From the NCBI RefSeq assembly GCF_014642855.1, contig NZ_BMJB01000004.1:1-64000 (forward strand): 64,000 nucleotides of DNA, in the 5' to 3' direction. The notes below the pieces were generated by a model. It did no database searches. It saw only the letters and a list, made by a program, of their open reading frames with translations, and was not told the origin of the DNA. Source of the stretch: Edaphobacter acidisoli (GTDB taxonomy: Bacteria; Acidobacteriota; Terriglobia; Terriglobales; Acidobacteriaceae). Made by a program: the position numbers and the translations under genes. Every line of letters begins with the position of its first letter. Within the stretch, counting starts at the first letter, position 1. Of this stretch, positions 33,093-40,994 are shown piece after piece.

Positions 33093-36000
33093 ATGAGATG
33101 GAGATGGCTAGCAGTAACATTCGCGGCTGTGCTGTGGATGAGTTGCGCTGGAGCGGGATTTGCGCAGAGTACGAACGCAGGCGACATCAGCGGCACGGTA
33201 ACCGATACGACCGGCGCTGCAATACCCGGAGCGACTGTAACCGTTCTGAATGTCAACACGGGTGTATCCAAGGACTATGTGACAAATGGTGCGGGCGTGT
33301 ACGACACGTCCTCCATCGTTGCGGGAACTTACAAGATCACCTTCTCGATGACCGGGTTTACAAAACTGGTAAGGTCTTCGATCACGGTCGTCGTCGGCAA
33401 CACGACGGTCAATGCTCAGCTTGCGACCGGTGCTGTAACGCAGGAGGTCGTGGTCAATACAGACGTTCCTCTGTTGAAGACCGAGAACGGCGAGCAAACC
33501 ACTACTCTTAATGCCGAGACTTTGTCGCAGCTTCCGCAGGTAGGACAGGATTGGTCTAGCTTCGATATCCTGTTACCAGGTGCTGCTGGCGCTCCAATGG
33601 GTGCGCAAGGGTCCCTGGGCACGGGTACTTCCAATGGCACGATGCTTGCGGTGAACGGCAATCTTCCGTTCAGCACGGTACTCGCGGACGGTGCTGAAAC
33701 GACATTGCCGGCGAGCGCGAACTCCGACATTTATACCCAGGAGACGATTCAGGAAGTCCAGATCAGCGCCTCCGCCTTTTCCGCGCAGTATGGTGTCGGC
33801 GGCATCATGTTCAATCAGATCAGCAAAGGTGGCTCCGATCAGTTCCATGGCTCGGCGTATGACTATTTTCAAAATGATGCGCTCAATGCTATAAACCATG
33901 GCTTCTTAAATGGTGCCGGATCAAAATCGGTGCTTCGGTATAACAATTTTGGCGGTTCCATCGGCGGGCCGATCCTCAAGCAGAAGCTATTTTTCTACTT
34001 CAATTACGACAAGACGATCCAGCATGGCGGCGCGTCAGCGGGGTATTATTCGGTTCCCACTGCCGCTTTCCTGGGTGGCGACTTTACGGGTGCGAACACG
34101 ATTTACGATCCGGCCACGACCGTACTTACACAAGCGACCGGAACACGCCCTTTCCCGCCTGATACTTCAAAGACCCAAACCTGCCCTTGCTATGACAGGG
34201 TGTCGTTTGCTACGGAATATGGTAACGGCAACAAGATTCCAGCGAACCGGATTGATCCCGTTGCAAAGACAATTCAGGCTAACTTCCCGAAGGCCAACGC
34301 CCCGGGCGGAACGGCGGCAAACGGCGTAATTCCAGGCAACTACACTTACACTTCACCTTCTACGACCAGGTTTATCAAGTACTTTGGCCGCCTTGACTAC
34401 CAGATCACGCCGAACAATCGGCTCACTGTTACTGAGAGTGAGGGGGACAACCCTGGTGTAAACCTTGGCGCGGGTATCTGCCCCATTGGTTGCCAGACCA
34501 ACGATGTGAGCAAAAACAATGCTCAGATTTCAGACGTGTGGAGCATCGGCGCGCGCCTGACCAACGAACTGAGGCTAGGTTATACCAATCAGCTTAACTT
34601 CTTCGAACCTTACACGCTCGGCCAGGGATGGCCAGCCAAGCTGGGATGGCAGTTTGCCAAATCTGACAACTTCCCGGACATCCAGATTAATGGGTTCAAC
34701 CAGGGTTGCAATGGAAGCACGGTACTGTGCTCTCAGTCCAACTCCGTCTATAAAGAACACGCCTTCGATCCGTCTGATGTAGTTACTCTCGTTACCGGAA
34801 AGCACATTCTGCACTTTGGCGGCGAGTTCCTGATCTACGAGAATAACTCTACGGCATGGGGTAACCTGAACGCGGGGCAGATGACCTATACCGGGGTTTA
34901 CACCACGTCCACGCAGGGTGATAGCTCGACTGGTTCCGGTTATGCTGACTTCCTGCTTGGTCAAACACAACAGTGGCAAGCAAACGAAACCCCGGAATTC
35001 GGTGCCCGTTTGAAACTGCCGCAGATATTCGTCCAGGACGACTATAAGGTGCGTCCGAACCTGACGCTGAATCTCGGCTTGCGTTACCAGATTCAGACTG
35101 GCTGGAGCGAAGTCAAGGGCAATATGGCGTCGTTCGATCCGACCTTGCAGAACACCGCGTCCGGTACGTTGGGCGCCATGTGGTATGGGTCGACAAAAGC
35201 AGGCGGTCGTTCTCGCGCCCAAAGCAGCGTCTACAATACGTTCCTGCCGCGTGTCGGTTTCGCATGGCTTATGGATCCGAATACAACGGTACGAGGCGGA
35301 TTCGGGCTTTATGCCTATAACTGGAGCAACGATACCTACAACGGCGGGGTCATGGGAGCGGCCTTTGGGTCAAAGGGCAACGTTACCGATAGTACCAATG
35401 GCATTACACCGGTTGTCGTGCTCGGCGGAACTGGATCGAACCTTCCCTATGTAGGAGCTTCAACAGACCCAACCGCCTATAACGGATCCAATGTAAGCTA
35501 CGCCGCGTATCATCAACCTGTAGGCGGCTCCTATCAGTGGAACATTCAGGTGCAACGGCAACTGAATAACAACATAGTGGGGTCGCTGGCTTATGTGGCC
35601 AGTCACGGACACAATTTGCCCTGGCCCGTGGACATGAATCAGGTTCCTGAGGGCAAGCTCGCGCCAAATGATCAGCAGTCCCGGCCTTATCCGCAGTATG
35701 GAACCATTGCTGTTTCTGGCTCGATACCAAACTTGAACGCTATTTCGAACTACAACTCATTGCAGGCCACGATTCAGCAGCGGCTGAGCCATGGGCTTAA
35801 CTTCAATTTCAGTTACGTCTGGTCCCACTTCCTGGACGATATCGACTCGGCAGGATGGGGAAGCCATTCCGGCACCACAAACTATCAGAACGCTTTCAAT
35901 CCGTCTGCAAACTACGGTAATTCCAACTTCGATGTAAGGAACGCGTTCAAAGGGAACATTCTCTATCAGTTGCCTTTCGGCCGCGGCAGGCAGTTCCTGA

Positions 36001-36551
36001 ACAGCAATGCATTTCTCGATACGGTCATCGGTGGATGGCAGCTTTCCGATACGCTTGTGATGCAGAGCGGTCAGCCGTTTACTGCGACCATGAGCGGTGC
36101 AGACGGTTCCTATTCGCTGGCTGGAAGCAATTACAACTGGTACCCCAATGTGGTCGGGAATCCGAAACTTTCGGGCCGCGGTATCAATCAATGGTTCAAT
36201 GAGACTGCCTTTGCAGTGCCGACTGCAGGAACTTTCGGTAACGAACGGCGGAATCAGTTGACCGGACCAGGCCTTGTAACGACAAACCTGTCCTTGAGCA
36301 AGACGTTTGCAATCTGGGAGCAGGTTCGTCTGCAAGTACGCGCTGATGCCGACAACGCATTCAATCATCCCAGCTATGGGCTGCCTGCTAACGGAATATC
36401 GGTATGTCCGACGGCACCTGCAAAGCCCGGCGATCAGCCGCCCGCTGGTTGCTCGGCTTTCAATGGCGCAATTCAGACCGGTACATCTTCGATCTCCGGT
36501 TTGACTGTGCCAGCCCGTACGATGCAGGTGAGTGCGCGGCTCTCGTTCTGA
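33093..36551 (+). CDS. TonB-dependent receptor with carboxypeptidase-like domain (third)
   Basis: A 1,152-residue outer-membrane receptor. Signal peptide 1-25 (WMSCAGAGFAQ). Carboxypeptidase-like domain about 28-115 (GDISGTVTDTTGAAIPGATV), plug with LSQLPQVGQDWSSFDILLPG and VNGNLPFSTVLADG, and a barrel ending in QVSARLSF. A GGGAGGC ribosome site is well placed. Two copies of AGACAAACGTTTGTCT precede it; a third lies before the GH3 gene and the LacI gene, so it probably imports products of those hydrolases. A Rho-independent terminator directly follows it, before the TPR gene. No SusD homologue is present. Confidence 0.92.
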   Translation: MRWRWLAVTFAAVLWMSCAGAGFAQSTNAGDISGTVTDTTGAAIPGATVTVLNVNTGVSKDYVTNGAGVYDTSSIVAGTYKITFSMTGFTKLVRSSITVVVGNTTVNAQLATGAVTQEVVVNTDVPLLKTENGEQTTTLNAETLSQLPQVGQDWSSFDILLPGAAGAPMGAQGSLGTGTSNGTMLAVNGNLPFSTVLADGAETTLPASANSDIYTQETIQEVQISASAFSAQYGVGGIMFNQISKGGSDQFHGSAYDYFQNDALNAINHGFLNGAGSKSVLRYNNFGGSIGGPILKQKLFFYFNYDKTIQHGGASAGYYSVPTAAFLGGDFTGANTIYDPATTVLTQATGTRPFPPDTSKTQTCPCYDRVSFATEYGNGNKIPANRIDPVAKTIQANFPKANAPGGTAANGVIPGNYTYTSPSTTRFIKYFGRLDYQITPNNRLTVTESEGDNPGVNLGAGICPIGCQTNDVSKNNAQISDVWSIGARLTNELRLGYTNQLNFFEPYTLGQGWPAKLGWQFAKSDNFPDIQINGFNQGCNGSTVLCSQSNSVYKEHAFDPSDVVTLVTGKHILHFGGEFLIYENNSTAWGNLNAGQMTYTGVYTTSTQGDSSTGSGYADFLLGQTQQWQANETPEFGARLKLPQIFVQDDYKVRPNLTLNLGLRYQIQTGWSEVKGNMASFDPTLQNTASGTLGAMWYGSTKAGGRSRAQSSVYNTFLPRVGFAWLMDPNTTVRGGFGLYAYNWSNDTYNGGVMGAAFGSKGNVTDSTNGITPVVVLGGTGSNLPYVGASTDPTAYNGSNVSYAAYHQPVGGSYQWNIQVQRQLNNNIVGSLAYVASHGHNLPWPVDMNQVPEGKLAPNDQQSRPYPQYGTIAVSGSIPNLNAISNYNSLQATIQQRLSHGLNFNFSYVWSHFLDDIDSAGWGSHSGTTNYQNAFNPSANYGNSNFDVRNAFKGNILYQLPFGRGRQFLNSNAFLDTVIGGWQLSDTLVMQSGQPFTATMSGADGSYSLAGSNYNWYPNVVGNPKLSGRGINQWFNETAFAVPTAGTFGNERRNQLTGPGLVTTNLSLSKTFAIWEQVRLQVRADADNAFNHPSYGLPANGISVCPTAPAKPGDQPPAGCSAFNGAIQTGTSSISGLTVPARTMQVSARLSF

Positions 36552-36562
36552 TACACTCCAAC

Positions 36563-36599
36563 GGGATGGCGGGGTACGCTCCGCCATCCCATTGCTTTT
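36563..36599 (+). terminator. Rho-independent terminator between receptor and TPR gene
   Basis: GGGATGGCGG / CCGCCATCCC, perfect 10-base stem with 8-base loop, followed by ATTGCTTTTT. It lies 12 bases after the receptor stop and 41 bases before the TPR start. Confidence 0.85.
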
Positions 36600-36639
36600 T
36601 AATTTGATTCGGTCTCTTGTGGGGCCAGATGGTTGTTGC

Positions 36640-37824
36640 ATGAAGTTGTTTTGTCTTCTCTTATTGTTTGGCTTGAGCGGCTCGGCCCTGATGGCGCAAT
36701 CGGCTGGCGGCTCCACGGCCGGGCAGGTTGCGGCGCATGAGCGGCGGGCCCATGAGTTGCTCAGCGAGAAGAAGCCTGCGCTGGCGGCAAAAGAGTTTGC
36801 GTCTGTTGTTGCGCTTGATCCGAGCGATATCGATGCACAGGGAAACCTGGGCGTGTTGCTGTTTTTTGAAGGCAACTATGCTGACGCGGAGCCGCATTTG
36901 AAGGCGACGGTCGAAGCGCAGCCTAGCCTCGTGAAGATTCAAGCATTGCTCGGCATGTGTGAGCGGCATCTGGGGAAGATGGATCAGGCAAAGGCTGATC
37001 TTGCTGCGGCAGTGCCTTTGCTGAAAGAGCCTGGGGTTCAGGTGCAGGCTGGGTTGGAGCTGGTTGAGATTTATACGGCTGAGCATGACCTGGTGAAGGC
37101 TTCCGGCGTGATTGAGACGCTACGGAAGAGCTCGCCGACGGACCCGCGTGTGCTTTATCCGGCGTATCGGATTTATACGGACCTTGCAGGCGAGGCGTTG
37201 CTGGATTTGTCGGTGGCTGCTCCTGATTCGGGGCAGATGCATCAGGCTATCGCACATGAATTGGCGCGCGCACGTGATACGAATGGCGCGATTGCCAGCT
37301 TCCGCAAGGCGATTGCGGCGGATCCAAAGCTGCCGGGAATTCATTTTGAGCTGGCCGAAGCTCTCCATAGCTCTGATGATCCGAAGATCAAGGCTCAGGC
37401 AGAGGCCGAGTACAGGCTTGCAGTCGCGCAGAGCAGCACCGACGAAAAAGCGCTGGCGCGGTTGGGCGATGTTGTTGCCGAGCGGAACGATTTGAAGGAT
37501 GCGGAGGCATATTACAAGCGAGCTCTGGCGCTGCTGCCGGGCGATGCCGATGCGTTGATTGGACTGGCTCATGTTTATTCGGAGCAGGGGAATGATGCGA
37601 CGGCGCTTCCGCTTTTGCAGCAGGTGATTGCGGCTGATCCATCGAATGTTCTGGCGCACTTTCGGCTGGCGGCGGTCTATCGTAAGCTGCATAAACCTGA
37701 AGATGCGAAACGCGAGCTCGCGGAATATCAGAAGTACAGAGACCTAAAGGCGAAGCTCGCGGTCGTCTACAAAGATATGCGGATTGAGAGTCCTGAGGGT
37801 CCGCAGGATGATGCGGTGAAGTAG
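36640..37824 (+). CDS. Secreted TPR-repeat protein
   Basis: A 394-residue protein with a signal peptide (about 1-20, LFGLSGSALMAQ) and a series of tetratricopeptide repeats, e.g. AHELLSEKKPALAAKEFASV, then NLGVLLFFEGNYADAEPHLK and DALIGLAHVYSEQGNDATAL. TPRs form superhelical scaffolds for protein contacts, here in the periplasm. ATG 36640 starts the signal peptide; the upstream part of the frame overlaps the receptor and terminator. It ends 2 bases before the CRTAC1 gene, so the two are cotranscribed. TPR plus CRTAC1 next to a TonB receptor is a recurring acidobacterial arrangement. Confidence 0.85.
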   Translation: MKLFCLLLLFGLSGSALMAQSAGGSTAGQVAAHERRAHELLSEKKPALAAKEFASVVALDPSDIDAQGNLGVLLFFEGNYADAEPHLKATVEAQPSLVKIQALLGMCERHLGKMDQAKADLAAAVPLLKEPGVQVQAGLELVEIYTAEHDLVKASGVIETLRKSSPTDPRVLYPAYRIYTDLAGEALLDLSVAAPDSGQMHQAIAHELARARDTNGAIASFRKAIAADPKLPGIHFELAEALHSSDDPKIKAQAEAEYRLAVAQSSTDEKALARLGDVVAERNDLKDAEAYYKRALALLPGDADALIGLAHVYSEQGNDATALPLLQQVIAADPSNVLAHFRLAAVYRKLHKPEDAKRELAEYQKYRDLKAKLAVVYKDMRIESPEGPQDDAVK

Positions 37825-37826
37825 AG

Positions 37827-39593
37827 ATGGCGCGTGCGGTACATCGGGGTCTTGGCTGGTTGATGCGGTTCGGCTGTGCGGCTATTTTGTTTTCAGCGGT
37901 AATGCGAGCGCAGGCTGCTCACTCGACTGCTCCTGAGCATGTGCCGCAATTGGTGGATATTACGGCTTCGACTGGAATTCACTTTGAGCATCTGGCAAGC
38001 CCTGACCAGAAGTACATTGTTGAGTCGATGAGCGGCGGCGTGGCGCTGATTGACTATGACGGCGATGGCTGGCCGGACATCTACTTCACCAATGCTCCGA
38101 GTGTCTCGATGGCGCTGGCGGGCAAGAAAGCTCGTGGTGCGCTGTACCACAACAACCACGATGGTACGTTCACCGACGTGACCGATAAAGCTGGCGTTGG
38201 GTATCCGTGCTGGGCGATGGGCGTGGCTGTCGGCGACTTCAATAATGATGGGCGTCCGGACCTGATTGTGAGCTGCTTTGGCGGCGTGGTGCTTTATCGC
38301 AACAACGGCGACGGTACGTTTACCGATGTGACAAAGGCCGCAGGGCTCGATAAAGACACGGGCTGGGCGACTGGCGTCTCGTTTGGTGATTACGACGGCG
38401 ATGGCATTCCGGATCTTTTCGTGCCGCACTATGTGGATCTCGATCTGCACGATCTGCCGAAGTTTGGCTCGTTGAAGACGTGCCAGTACCACGGCGTCGC
38501 GGTGCAGTGTGGGCCGCGCGGGTTGAAGGGGTCTCCGGACGCGCTCTATCGGAACAATGGCGACGGCACGTTTACCGAGGTAGCGAAACAGGCGGGTGTG
38601 GATGACCCGAACCACTTCTTCGGGCTGGGGTCGGTTTGGACTGACTTCGACAACGACGGCAAGCTGGACCTGTTTGTCGCCAACGATGGCGAGCCGAACT
38701 ATCTCTACCACAACGAGGGGAACGGCCACTTCAAGGAGATGGCGCTCGATGCGGGCGTGGCGATGAGCGAGGACGGTGTCGAGCAGGCGAACATGGGGCT
38801 TGCTGTCGGCGATTACATGAACACTGGCCGCATGAGCATCGCGGTGACGCACTTCAGCGACGAATACGCCGCGCTCTATCGCAACGACGGCAACCTGAGC
38901 TTCACGGATGTGTCGCGGATGGCGGGGATTGCGATGCCGAGCTCGCCGTATGTGGGGTGGGGGGATGCGTTTCTCGATCTCGACAACTCGGGGTGGCTGG
39001 ATCTGATGCTGGTGAATGGGCATGTCTATCCGCAGGTGGATGATGCGAAGCTGGGGATTGCGTACAAGGAGCCGAAGCTGGTCTTCCAGAACCGGCGCGA
39101 CGGCACGTTTCGGAACGTGAGCGCGGAGAGTGGGCCGGCGGTGCGGGAGCCGCAGGTGAGCCGCGGGTTGGCGGTGGGCGACCTCTTCAACACGGGCAGG
39201 CTGGATGTGGTGGTCGAGAACCTGACGGGTGGGCCGATGATTCTGGAGGCGAAGAGCAATCCGGCGCACCACTGGGTGAGCTTCCAGTTGGAGGGTAGTC
39301 CGAAGAACCGGTTGGCGCTGAATGCGCGGGTTCGGGTGACGACGGGCAAGCTGACTCAGCTGGGCGAGGTGCGGAGCGGCGGGAGTTATCTTTCGCAGAG
39401 CGACGTGCGGCTGCACTTCGGGCTGGGGGATGCGGCGCGGATCGACAGGGTGGAGGTGCTGTGGCCGAACGGGCCGCCGCAGGTCTTCGAGAACGTCGCC
39501 GGAGACCGCTTCTACCACCTGACGGAGGGTGGGAAGCTGGAGCCTGAGGCGATTGCCGGGCGGGTCGATACGCATCCATCGCCGCAGCGGTAA
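37827..39593 (+). CDS. CRTAC1-like FG-GAP/ASPIC-UnbV protein
   Basis: A 588-residue secreted protein. After a signal peptide (about 1-31, ending MRAQA) come FG-GAP/VCBS propeller repeats with calcium-binding loops DYDGDGWPD, DFNNDGRPD, DYDGDGIPD, DFDNDGKLD and DLDNSGWLD. The C-terminus (about 480-565) is an ASPIC/UnbV domain, with VRSGGSYLSQSDVRLHFGLG and VLWPNGPPQVFENV. Such proteins are extracytoplasmic and often encoded with TonB receptors; a direct biochemical role is unclear, with ligand or glycan binding suggested. It follows the TPR gene with a 2-base gap and converges on the LacI gene. Confidence 0.9.
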   Translation: MARAVHRGLGWLMRFGCAAILFSAVMRAQAAHSTAPEHVPQLVDITASTGIHFEHLASPDQKYIVESMSGGVALIDYDGDGWPDIYFTNAPSVSMALAGKKARGALYHNNHDGTFTDVTDKAGVGYPCWAMGVAVGDFNNDGRPDLIVSCFGGVVLYRNNGDGTFTDVTKAAGLDKDTGWATGVSFGDYDGDGIPDLFVPHYVDLDLHDLPKFGSLKTCQYHGVAVQCGPRGLKGSPDALYRNNGDGTFTEVAKQAGVDDPNHFFGLGSVWTDFDNDGKLDLFVANDGEPNYLYHNEGNGHFKEMALDAGVAMSEDGVEQANMGLAVGDYMNTGRMSIAVTHFSDEYAALYRNDGNLSFTDVSRMAGIAMPSSPYVGWGDAFLDLDNSGWLDLMLVNGHVYPQVDDAKLGIAYKEPKLVFQNRRDGTFRNVSAESGPAVREPQVSRGLAVGDLFNTGRLDVVVENLTGGPMILEAKSNPAHHWVSFQLEGSPKNRLALNARVRVTTGKLTQLGEVRSGGSYLSQSDVRLHFGLGDAARIDRVEVLWPNGPPQVFENVAGDRFYHLTEGGKLEPEAIAGRVDTHPSPQR

Positions 39594-39602
39594 CGGGCCG
39601 TT

Positions 39603-40664
39603 CTACTTGGACAGTTTGTGTTTCTTGGGTGGCGTACGGGGTGGGGCGGTGGATTCGCGGACTACTAGTTCGGGTTCGACGTGGATGAGGTCGGGGGTTT
39701 GTTCGCCGGAGAGTTTTTTGAGGAGCATCTGCGCGGCGGTGGCGCCCATCTTGCGTAGCGGCTGGCGGATCGTGGAGAGGCTGGGCACCTGGTAGGCCGA
39801 GGACTGGATGTCGTCGAAGCCGAGGATGGAGACGTCGGAGGGGACGTGCAGGCCGGCTTCGTGCAGGGCGCGGATGCTGCCCATCGCGGAGACGTCGTTG
39901 AAGCAGCAGACGGCGGTGAAGGGGCGGCGGGTCTGGATGAGCTTGCGGATGCCGGGGTAGCTGATTTCGGGTGAGGTGGAGTCGACGGAGAGATGGACGA
40001 CGAGGTCTTCGTGGACCTCGATGCCGAACTCCTGTGCGGCCTTGAGGGTGGCGGCCCAGCGGGAGTCGGAGTCGGAGCTGAAGGGCTGGCCCTGGATGAA
40101 GGCGATCTGGCGGTGGCCGAGTTTGTGGAGGTGGCCGAGGGCGAGGTGGGCGGCGCGCTCGTGGTCGAGGACGACGTTGGTGATGTTGGGCAGCTCGGTG
40201 TGGCCGGCGACGAGGACGGTGGGCAGGGGGAGTGGGGTGTAGAGGTGGGTGTCGATGGCGAGGATGCCGTCGACGCCGCGGGTGCGGAGGAGATCGGGGT
40301 AGGCGGAGATGAGGTCCTTTTTGTGCTGGTGGTGGACGGTGAAGTAGAAGTACTCCTCGCGCATGAGGTAGTCGCCGAGGCCGGAGAGGACTTGTGAGTG
40401 GTAGCCTTCGCCGAGGATGGGGACGAGGACGCCGATGGTCTTCATGCGCTTGCCCTGGAGGGTGCGGGCGATCATGCTGGGCTGGTAGTTGAACTTGGCG
40501 GCGGCGGCGCGGACGCGGGCGCGGGTGGACTCTGGGATGGAGCGGCCGGGGGTGTTGTTGAGGACGAAGGAGATGGTGGAGGGGCTGAGCCCGAGGTACT
40601 CGGCCAGCATCTTGAGGCTGGCGTGGCGGCCGGTTTGGTGGGGCGACGAGACTGGTTTCGGCAT
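39603..40664 (-). CDS. LacI family transcriptional regulator
   Basis: A 353-residue LacI/GalR regulator. The helix-turn-helix is near residues 14-62 (MLAEYLGLSPSTISFVLNNT, hinge FNYQPSMIARTLQG) and the rest is the sugar-binding domain (KTIGVLVPILGEGYHSQVL, AVCCFNDVSAMGSIRAL, SILGFDDIQSSAYQVPSLST). It is divergent from the GH3 operon, and the shared upstream region contains AGACAAACGTTTGTCT. This site also occurs twice before the third TonB receptor, so this regulator probably controls both, including itself. The effector may be a glucan oligosaccharide or glucose derivative. Confidence 0.93.
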   Translation of the reverse strand: MPKPVSSPHQTGRHASLKMLAEYLGLSPSTISFVLNNTPGRSIPESTRARVRAAAAKFNYQPSMIARTLQGKRMKTIGVLVPILGEGYHSQVLSGLGDYLMREEYFYFTVHHQHKKDLISAYPDLLRTRGVDGILAIDTHLYTPLPLPTVLVAGHTELPNITNVVLDHERAAHLALGHLHKLGHRQIAFIQGQPFSSDSDSRWAATLKAAQEFGIEVHEDLVVHLSVDSTSPEISYPGIRKLIQTRRPFTAVCCFNDVSAMGSIRALHEAGLHVPSDVSILGFDDIQSSAYQVPSLSTIRQPLRKMGATAAQMLLKKLSGEQTPDLIHVEPELVVRESTAPPRTPPKKHKLSK

Positions 40665-40994
40665 TGGCTGGAGTCAGCTTCGAGGGCTCGCGAGAGTGGG
40701 GCTCTTCGTTTACAAAGCATATCAATAACTGCTTTGGCGCCGGGAGCTTTTTGTGTTGAGATGCTGGAGGTGATGGAAGGACAGGCAACGGGAGGATTTC
40801 TGTAGACAAAAGACAAACGTTTGTCTACACTTTGTTTCGCAGTGAACAAGAAGGATTCTGCGCTGCCGCGGAGCGACGCAGAATATTTCGGAGACGCTTA
40901 GGCCGCGAGAGCTTGCCCGGGCGGTCAGATTCCACTTCGTAGAAATTAATCTGTGCGGAACGGCCCAGGCCGCTCCATCAGGATGGAGCTTTCG
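40665..40994 (+). other. Divergent promoter region between lacI and GH3 genes
   Basis: A 330-base gene-free region holding one 16-base palindrome operator (40811-40826) nested inside a wider inverted repeat (TGTAGACAAA at 40801-40810 and TTTGTCTACA at 40820-40829). No other feature is recognised. Confidence 0.65.
40811..40826. promoter_or_regulatory. 16-base LacI-type palindrome (site 3)
   Basis: AGACAAACGTTTGTCT, identical to the cores of the two sites before the third TonB receptor. It lies 147 bases from the regulator start and 168 bases from the GH3 start. Confidence 0.8.

Noticed and set aside
36532-36639. Longer N-terminus for the TPR protein
   Set aside because: This part overlaps the receptor end and contains the terminator; the signal peptide begins at ATG 36640.
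37893-39575. 560-codon open frame on the minus strand
   Set aside because: Antisense to the CRTAC1-like gene whose calcium-binding repeats are unmistakable.
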